A DNA stretch of 64,000 nucleotides from Fomitopsis serialis (Eukaryota > Basidiomycota > Agaricomycetes > Polyporales > Fomitopsidaceae), in assembly GCF_022376445.1 (NCBI RefSeq), contig NW_025954998.1, positions 124,001 through 188,000 on the forward strand, written 5' to 3'. Under the pieces are notes generated by a model. That model searched no databases and was not told the origin of the DNA. It saw only the letters and a program-made list of their open reading frames with translations. A program made the translations under genes and the position numbers. Shown here piece by piece: positions 56,571-64,000 of the stretch; position 1 is the stretch's first letter, and each line of letters opens with the position of its first letter.

Positions 56571-57413
56571 ACATGCCCTCAGGCAGTACCCGCTGTAGTC
56601 ATTTTTCCTTCACACTTGCTTATACGAATGTTGTCCTGTGTGCTTGTTATATCTGTTGTACCAGCATATGGGCAATATCATGCCAGTGTATTTTGAATTC
56701 GAAAGCATGTTGTGCGCGAGCAGTTCTCGGCTCTCAATGTCCTTAGTTGGTACCAGGTAGTGCACTCTGCGATACACGAACTCACGTCCAGTGAAGGTTG
56801 CAACCCGTTTGTCATAGCGACACATTTCAAGCATGCAAGCAACAGGTGCAGAGAGAATATAATGAACACTGACGACCATGTCGGACGAAGTTGCCCTCAT
56901 CAAGCTTCACCTTCACGAAGCAACATCACACAACGGGAAATAGTGACGCAGAAGACGTGTTTGGCGACTTGTGATACACGAGTAAAGCAGTAAAGATGAC
57001 ACACCCACCCACTTCACGAGGGAATCATAGCGTTCGGGACGGGACGGGGGACATTGACGACGAGGGATGGTAGCGATACGTATACTGAGAGAACGCCCGT
57101 GGGGGGAGGAGAATCGTACAAGTACAGCCGGATTGTGAGGACCGAGACCGCGAATCAGGGACGAGACGAGCCAGGACGAAAACGACGACTGCTACCACAC
57201 AATGTGAGAGGGACGGGAGATGCGGTGGATGAGTGGGTCGGGCAAGAACAGTACAAATGATACACGCCGCGCGAGAAGCAGAGGGTCACCGACGAAAGAT
57301 ACAAGACGCGAGAGACATGCGCGGACCGAGCTGGGCAGCACCTAACATGGAACAAAACCATGAGACATCTAACCACCAACACGGAATGATTCAACATACT
57401 AGACACGATGCGT
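56571..57413. other. Convergent 3' regions of MCM2 and the RRM gene
   Basis: About 840 bp between two stop codons facing each other. Only short frames and no domains; probably two untranslated tails and spacer. Confidence 0.4.
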
Positions 57414-58350
57414 TTAGTACGAGCCGCCGTAGCCTCCGCCGCCGTAGCCGCCTCCGCCGCCACCAGCAGCCTGGCCTTGGTAGCCATAGCCGCCGCTGCT
57501 CGCGCCACCTGTACAGACATCGTCAGCAATGCATGACGTGAATTACGACCACGGGCGCCGCAACCTTGATCATAGCCTCCGTACGCACCCTGGCCACCAT
57601 AGCCTCCTTGGTAGCCGCCGCCTCCGCCTTGGTAGCCACCGCCGCCTTCTCCAAACGAATCGTTAAGGCACAACATGTAAGCAGAGAACCTCAAGCCCAC
57701 GTACCATAACCTCCACCCTGGCCACCACCACCGAAGCCTGAATGGGTTGCATTGTCAATGTCAACGATCGGATAGATCGTGTAAAAAGGCCATACCTCCG
57801 CCGCCGCCGCCGCTGCCGCGGGCGTTAGCAAGGTTGACCTTGATGCGCCTGCCATCGAGCTCCTGCTCGTTGAGGTTGCTGATAGCAGACTGGGCCTCAA
57901 TGTTGGAGGAGTAGGTGACGAAGCCGAAGCCGCGCGAGCGACCGGTGTCGCGGTCGCGCATCACGATGGACTGTGCACGGGAAGGCGGTGGTCAGCTCAA
58001 TGATGCAAGATATCTACCGGCTTGCGAGGATGCGCAGCGATAGATCTCCGATGGGAGATAGGTGATCGCGTACATCAAGGATGTTTCCAAACGCGGAGAA
58101 GGCCTAAGAAACGCAAGATCGCGCAACACGAGGATATCAGACACCATGCAGGAACAGAGCGCGACGCCACAAGGACGCCGCGCAGACACAAAATCACACT
58201 GACTTGACGGAGCGAATCATCGGTGGTATTCCAGCTCAAGTTGCTACAATAACACGGGGACAAACACATCAGTCGCGCACTCCTCGGGAGGAGCGCGGCG
58301 CACGAGGCACGACACAACGAAACTGACCCAACGTAAACTTTTGCAGACAT
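57414..58350 (-). CDS. Glycine-rich RNA-binding protein (single RRM)
   Basis: Seven exons on the minus strand: 58350-58328, 58243-58204, 58103-58074, 57970-57796, 57737-57705, 57648-57565 and 57508-57414, encoding 159 aa. The RRM fills residues 1-80, with RNP2 (KVYVGNLSW) and RNP1 (RSRGFGFVTY) both intact. The rest is Gly/Tyr/Gln-rich (GGGGYQGG and YGGY units) and probably disordered. This is the layout of cold-inducible glycine-rich RNA-binding proteins, which bind mRNA and act as chaperones or splicing modulators. Very short first exons (23, 40 and 30 nt) split the RRM. Alternative splicing in this family is known elsewhere, but the sequence alone cannot show it. Confidence 0.88.
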
Positions 58351-58867
58351 GATGCGATTCTGTTATAATACAGATGGAGGACCCGTTGAACCCTTGACAC
58401 AAGATCGCACGAAACCGAAACCCGGACACAGGACAGCAGACAGGTGAGAGCTGGGGGAGAGCCGTGATGAGGGAGAGGGGGCCTCCTCCCTGGCCTTATA
58501 TACGCCCTGCGCGTTTCAAACTCCGGTGCCGAACCCAAAACTTCCGGCCCTTCGCGTGACTCTAGGCCCGCGCCCTTGGCGCCCCCGGCCCGTTATGGCA
58601 GGTGGTGCCTTGAGCGACCGCGCACAGATGGCAATCGCAACACCGCCCTCCCACACCGATAAGCCGACGCCACCAGCTGACGCTGACGTCGACGTCCAAC
58701 TACATATCAGACACAATTATACCGCAGACGATGGATCATAGATGCGGGATGCGCACGACAACGAGATAATGACAGGAAGAAACAGTATTACTACAGTATC
58801 GTGACAGTCGTGAAAAATCGTATGCATGCAGGGGAAATCCACGAAACTCTGAGGGACGAACCCAAAC
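58351..58867. other. Spacer between the RRM gene and the ABC transporter
   Basis: About 520 bp holding the RRM gene promoter and the transporter's 3' region. No further gene is supported. Confidence 0.4.
58494..58503 (-). promoter_or_regulatory. TATA box of the RRM gene
   Basis: On the minus strand TATATAAGG lies about 145 nt upstream of the start codon at 58350. No other TATA-like site is closer. Confidence 0.45.
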
Positions 58868-61800
58868 TCAAACGCCCCCACTCACACTCTTTCTCTTATC
58901 TTTCTTCTTGTCCAGCTTCTTGCTCAGCTTCTTCGTCTGCCCGATGTCGCTCGACACGCTCGCCGCAGGGCTCTCCCGCGCGTCCTTCGAGCTGCCGTCG
59001 TCCTTGGACCCAGTCGTGCCCTCGCGCCGCAGCGCCGCCATGAACCCGCCAGTCTTGCCAGGCGTGCTCGAGACAGAGTCCCCGCGCGTCGACAGCCTCC
59101 GTGCGAACCGCTGGATGCCCTGCGTCGACAGCGTCCTTCTGCGCTTCCCGTCGGGATCCGGGCTCGCGGCCCCAGAGTGGGGCAGCGACTGCGCGTCCTG
59201 GAAGGTCACGCCCTGCGTGTGCTGTGGCGTCTGCGCACGCTCAGGAATCGACATCGCCTTTTGGGACGCGCCATCGTCGCCCCCCGGGAACGCGACTGGT
59301 GCAGACGCCCCGGAACCCGGGAAGGCCACGGGCGCCGCGCCGTCAGCTGAGGGGCGCGCTCCATCCGCTGCGTCAGACGGGAAGGCCACAGGAGCCTGAT
59401 CATCCTCGCCCACCGAGGCAGCGGTAGCCTCTTGCGAATGCTCAGCGGCACTGGGCGCGGAGACCTCCGCTCCAGCCTCGTCCGGCGCGGCACCCGATGG
59501 GGTCTCGGTCGCTTCCGCACCTGGCTCTACCGCCGGAGTATCCGCGACATCATCCCCAGATATACCCTCGGCAGCCTCGTGCCCACCCTCGGCGTCGATC
59601 TGCGCTAGCTCGGCGTCCACCGCACCAGGCGAGTCCACGAAGTGCTCGACCGCAGGCTCCGTGCCCTCCTTCGTCGTAGAGTCCTCGACCGAATATCCAC
59701 TCGCACCCTCCTTCTTGAGCGAAGCAGCAGACGGCACGTCTTCGGCACCCTGAACCTGCGCCGCCCACATCTTTGCAAATTCGCCGTTCAGCGCGAGCAG
59801 TTCGCTGTGGTTTCCCTGTTCCACGATCTGTCCATCTTTCAGGACAAGGATCCTGAAGCGGTTCGATCAGTCCACCATCTCGAAATCATAACAGATGAGT
59901 AGACTCACACGTCAGCGGTCGCGATGGTCTGCGATTGTGCGCAATGTCGTCAGTCCACAAAAAGCTTCCCATCCTCCAAAACACGCACCGAAAGCCTGTG
60001 TGCGATCGCCAATGACGACCGTCCCTCCGCGAGGTGCTGCAGCGCCTTCTGGATGTCCTTTTCCGTTGCCGTATCCAGCGCACTGTACCAGCAACGTGCG
60101 TGAGACGGGCTCTCCCACAGCAGCGGAGCCACTCTCACCTCGTAGCCTCGTCGAGCAGAAGAATGGGCGGGTTTTTAAGGAGCGTCCGCGCGATCGCCAC
60201 ACGCTGCTTCTCCCCCCCGCTCAACCTCACACCGCGCTCGCCCACCCGGGTGTCGTACCCGTCCGGGAAACTCAGGATCCGCTCGTGCATCTGCGCGGCC
60301 TTCGCCGCAGCCTCGATATCCTCAGAAGTGGCACCGAACCTGCCATACCTACTCCATCGTCAGCCCCCGCACCCAAAAGTGGAAAGACAGAAAGCCCATA
60401 CCCGATGTTGTAGGCAATGCTCGCGTTGAACAAAACACTATCCTGGGGGACAACCCCAATCGCCTTGCGCAAGCTCAGCTGGGTCACGTCTCGGATATCC
60501 TGGCCGTCGATCAAGATGCGTCCGTCACCCTCATGCAGGTCGTAGAACCGGTAGAGCAACCGGAGCACGGTCGACTTCCCGCCACCGGACTCGCCGACGA
60601 GCGCGACGGACGAGCCCTTGGGAACCTTGAACGACACGTTGCTGAGCGCCTGGTTGCGGCCGTCGTACGAGAAGCTGACGTTCTCTGCGCCTAGTGTCAG
60701 CAATCCGTCCGTGCAGGAACTGAGTCATCACAAGCTCACCGAATGCGATCTCGCCGTCAGTGACGATCAGGTCAGGTGCGTCCGGCTTGTCGTTCACTTC
60801 CGTTGGTTCGTTCAGCAGCTTGAGCAGCTTCTCAGTGTCGACCAGCGTCTGGTTGATGGACCGGTAGATCGTGCCGAGCATGTTCAACGGGCCGTAGAGC
60901 TGGACAGATACCCAGTTAGTTACTTCACCAGATAACGACGCAGAGTTGACTCACCTGTGCAAGGTACGTGATGAAGAACACAAACTCGTAAGACTTAGAC
61001 TGTCCCCTTGTCACCCGCAGCGCTACGATCATCGAACCAACCAGGAGGCCAAGGGTCTACAGGTAAGGGTGTCAATCTCATGAAACGTCGCGCGACAAGC
61101 CCGGCTACGCACGATGATGAAGTTCTGCACCAGATTGAGCAGGTTCAAAGAGACTAGGTCCACAGTCAGCTACGGCAAGGCTCGAGCAACACACACGACG
61201 TACGGATGACTTTGTACTCCAGGCTCTGGTACGCGCGGATGGCATCGCTGTAGCGGTCCGCCTCGTGCTGCTCGCCGCAGAAGTACTTCACAGTTTCGTA
61301 GTTAAGTAGGCAGTCCGTATGGATACCACGAGTGATCTATGAAACATCATCAGTGCCCTCGTGACGTTGACATTGAACTCATGTATACACACCACATCGC
61401 GGTCAACCATCTGCCTCCGCAGCCTGGTCCGCCACCTCGTGAGGATGACACTCGCAGAGACTATAGAACCATGCTCAGCGATCATGAGGCTCAATAGACA
61501 TATGTCCGCACGCACCGTACGCAGCCATGACTAAGAACACGACCAGCGTGAGCGTCCACTCAAACCAGACAGCGAACAGCACGAGCGCGATCGCGATGTC
61601 GATGAACGTCGGGATCACGTTGAAGAGGAGCAGCTCGAATGCGCGGTTGATCGCCGCGCCGCGGTCGAGGATGCGCAGGATCTCGCCCGTCTTGCGGCGG
61701 AGATGGAATGCAAAGGAGAGGTTGAGCAAGTGCTCGAAAGAAAGCTGGGACATCTCTGGAAGCACAAGCCTGTCAGCGCGCCGTCCAAGGGATGCGGTAC

Positions 61801-63036
61801 TGAGACTCATACCTCGGTCGGAGTACTGCATGACCGGAGCCCAGAGCGTCTCGCGCAGGGCCGACAGGCCACCGCTGGCCTGCAGGAAGCGAAGACCAAC
61901 GTACGCGAAGAGATAGATCCATATCTTGGTCGTGTACGCGCCTTCCTCGAACATGTGCACGAGCTCTGCGAAGACCCACGGCACGAGGATGTTCACGACA
62001 CGGCCGATAAGTACAACGACGATGCAGAATGCCTGCACAAATATTAAGCACGGAGATACACCACGACGACGACAAGGCACGTACAGCGAGGGTCTGGAGG
62101 GCGAAGCTCTTGGACGGCCACAGATAGGGAGAGATGCGGCGGATGCGCGCGATGATCTCGCTCCATGACGGGTCGAGGGCGACCTCCTCCTTGACATCCC
62201 TCCCCTTCAGCGGGGAGACCGCAACGGACGACGGCGCCGGTGTATGGGTGCGCGTAGTCGGCCCCGATGCGTGCAGCGTCGAACGCGCTGTCGGGCGGAA
62301 GGTGCCGTACTTGCCGTTCTCAGCTGAGACGGGTGCGAGGCCGGTAGAGGGTGCTGCGCCTTCTTCTGCGGGCAGAAGCAGACTCGTCTCGCTGCGAGAC
62401 GAGTGGTCGCCGTTCTGCAAGGGGACATAGGAAACGCGGGGAGGAGAAGCGCGAAGAACAGTGGCACAAGGACCAGGACGCGGAAAGCGGGGAAGACAAA
62501 GTGGAGCAATGATTCAATGGAGAAGGGCCCTGCATGGGAACATGATCAACTTGGAGAAAGGGAAGAACCGTCGATAACCAACTCACCGTGCAGGGACGAA
62601 CCCAGCAGAACAATCTGGGCAAGATCCAAGGCAAACGCCACGAGGATGCTCAACTTGAGCCTGGTCAACGTCCAGACGTCGACGCCTTGGATATCCTTCC
62701 AAGCACCGAGGGCGGCCAGTCCCGCAAATGCAATCAGACCGAGAACGGCATTGACCTCAATGCCGGTGTATGCGGGCCACACTTTGCGCAGCACGGCGTA
62801 GACGACGAACGTCAAGCCATCAAGGAAGAAGGTAAGGCCGGAGAGGGAGAGAAGAGCGAGGATGGTCGCTCTGCGGGGTGTACGGCTGGCGACGACGACG
62901 GGGGTAATGGGTGACGGAGACTGCGGAGACGGTGGGGAATGAAGACGATGGACAGGGCAGACAAGAGCACGAGAGCAGGCGAGACTATGCGCAGGGCAAG
63001 GAGCGGCTCGGGCGCCGCGGTGGTAGCGATGTTCAT
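58868..63036 (-). CDS. HMT1/ABCB6-type half ABC transporter with N-terminal TMD0
   Basis: Fourteen exons from 63036 to 58868 (63036-62587, 62529-62085, 62032-61813, 61755-61516, 61460-61393, 61336-61204, 61153-61113, 61056-60955, 60899-60740, 60690-60402, 60348-60139, 60082-59989, 59928-59909, 59852-58868), about 1152 aa. An extra N-terminal membrane domain precedes six core helices and one ATPase domain. The ATPase has Walker [10 protein letters not shown], signature LSGGEKQR, Walker [13 protein letters not shown] and an H-loop AIAHRLS. The core carries [14 protein letters not shown] and [20 protein letters not shown], hallmarks of the Atm1/HMT1/ABCB6 group. Such proteins move glutathione- or phytochelatin-metal conjugates into vacuoles. 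A long Ala/Glu-rich tail ends in a lysine-rich helix ([15 protein letters not shown]). Two frame breaks, at G runs 62909-62911 and 62438-62441, each need one extra base. Confidence 0.88.
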
Positions 63037-64000
63037 CGTTGCCGCCGCCGTCGATAGGCTCGACGTCGGGGTGGTCGTGAGGGTAGTGAGGATGTCGTGC
63101 GCGGGCGACTGTGGCTCTGCTCTTATCCGTTTGCGGGCTGGACGATCGGCGCGGAGAGAAAATTCAACACTTGTGCCGGCACGCAAGCGAGGGCAATCAA
63201 ACCTTGCGATCTAAGCGAGTCGGTCCTGGCGCACGCAGCGACGACTTGCAGGCGGCCTCGACGACGGCGGCGACGACGGCGACACGATGGTCGGTATCAA
63301 GAAGAACGATGCACTCGGCGGCGTGCAGCTACGGGCCCGCGCAGCGCAGGTTTTAGCGGCAGGCGACCGCCAGATGCGGCTGATGTCATCCAACACGCCC
63401 CAAACGCGTGCCCAAGCGCCGCCACAACCGCGTCCTCGTCCCCGCGCCAATGCCAAGCAATATTGCTCTCAACGTATTCTGGCCGAAAAAACAAGGCAAC
63501 CGGCCGCACAGCAGCCAGCAGCCAGGATGGCGAGGTGTCGTGGAGGCACCGTATGCAGACTCAGCCCGAGCAAGTTCACCACGCCCATGTCGGCACTCGG
63601 AGTGCCTCCGGACGACGGATCCTCTTCTCAATTGTAAGTACCACCTTCGACCCCGGGACCGCGTGATCATTTGCTGCGAGCAGCTAGAAACGCAGAACAG
63701 GCGTGGTACCCTCCATTGCTCAGGCCCTCGGAAATGGCATAGTAGTGCTTCGCCGCGGAACACAACTACTCACGCGCTCATCTCGTATGTGCTCAGATGA
63801 GTCTTATGATAATGCTACCTCACCGCAGATGATGAACACGACGATACGCGCCTTAGCACGGGTCGATGTTGTGATCTCGACGACTCGGAATGGCAAGGCT
63901 AGTCGGTGGGTGGTAGTAATCACGATTCCTCGCCAGCAGTACTCTGATAAGTGCCGTTCTCGGTGCGATTTGCTGCCCACATAGGGTCGGAGGCGACTCG
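63037..64000. other. Right end: transporter promoter and unassigned frames
   Basis: The promoter of the ABC transporter gene must lie here. A plus-strand frame from 63287 to 63637 (MVGIKKNDALGGVQLRARAA, then Pro/Gln/Ala-rich) is open and followed by a GTAAGT donor at 63632. I could not join it in frame to a later exon before the window ends. It may be the 5' part of a gene that continues to the right, or chance. Confidence 0.3.

Noticed and set aside
58908..59399. Plus-strand frame over the ABC transporter tail
   Set aside because: Shadow of the Ala/Glu/Pro-rich C-terminal tail of the minus-strand transporter.
1..64000. Secondary-metabolite or mating-type gene cluster
   Set aside because: No polyketide, peptide or terpene synthase, homeodomain or pheromone gene is present; the genes found are unrelated housekeeping and lineage-specific families.

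Overview
This window is nuclear DNA from a filamentous basidiomycete, most likely an Agaricomycete of the Polyporales type (inference from gene content, not a search). It has many genes with 4 to 14 exons. Their introns are mostly 50-70 nt with GTGCGT, GTAAGT or GTATGT donors. Several families are characteristic of mushroom-forming fungi: secreted GH17 enzymes, a DUF7729-like secreted protein, BTB/POZ and F-box proteins, and DUF6534- and DUF7704-type membrane proteins. Exons were built by hand; unless I say otherwise, exon lengths sum to a whole number of codons.

Layout. 1-9150: a partial reading frame at the edge, two tandem seven-exon GH17 genes, a secreted serine/threonine-rich protein and a small unknown gene. 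9150-22680: gene-poor. It holds one damaged unknown gene, a pyrimidine-rich low-complexity tract, an aldo/keto reductase, and a 2.57-kb element with 30-bp terminal inverted repeats that contains a second, foldback element. 22690-28730: a BTB/POZ protein, a decayed F-box copy, a second foldback element of the same family and a long coiled-coil protein. 29700-38000: ribosomal protein uS7 (RPS5), a DUF6534-like membrane protein, F-box gene 1 and a BSD-domain protein. 38200-46400: a RAD5/HLTF-type SNF2 ATPase (HIRAN, RING, helicase), F-box gene 2 and a TA-flanked MITE. 46800-52500: two small hypothetical frames, a DUF7704 protein and a frameshifted F-box gene 3. 53300-63040: MCM2, a glycine-rich RRM protein and an HMT1/ABCB6-type half ABC transporter. 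The right end is unassigned.

The genes do not form one pathway. Housekeeping replication and repair (MCM2, RAD5-like), translation (uS7) and metal/thiol transport genes lie among lineage-specific, turning-over families (F-box, GH17) and small transposon-derived repeats. Several otherwise conserved genes carry single-base losses in short C or G runs. That pattern suggests consensus error rather than gene death, and frameshift calls should be read with it in mind. I found no convincing new multi-gene system. The most unusual items are a possible one-nucleotide exon in the aldo/keto reductase gene, a start-codon-only exon in MCM2, and the nested inverted-repeat elements.
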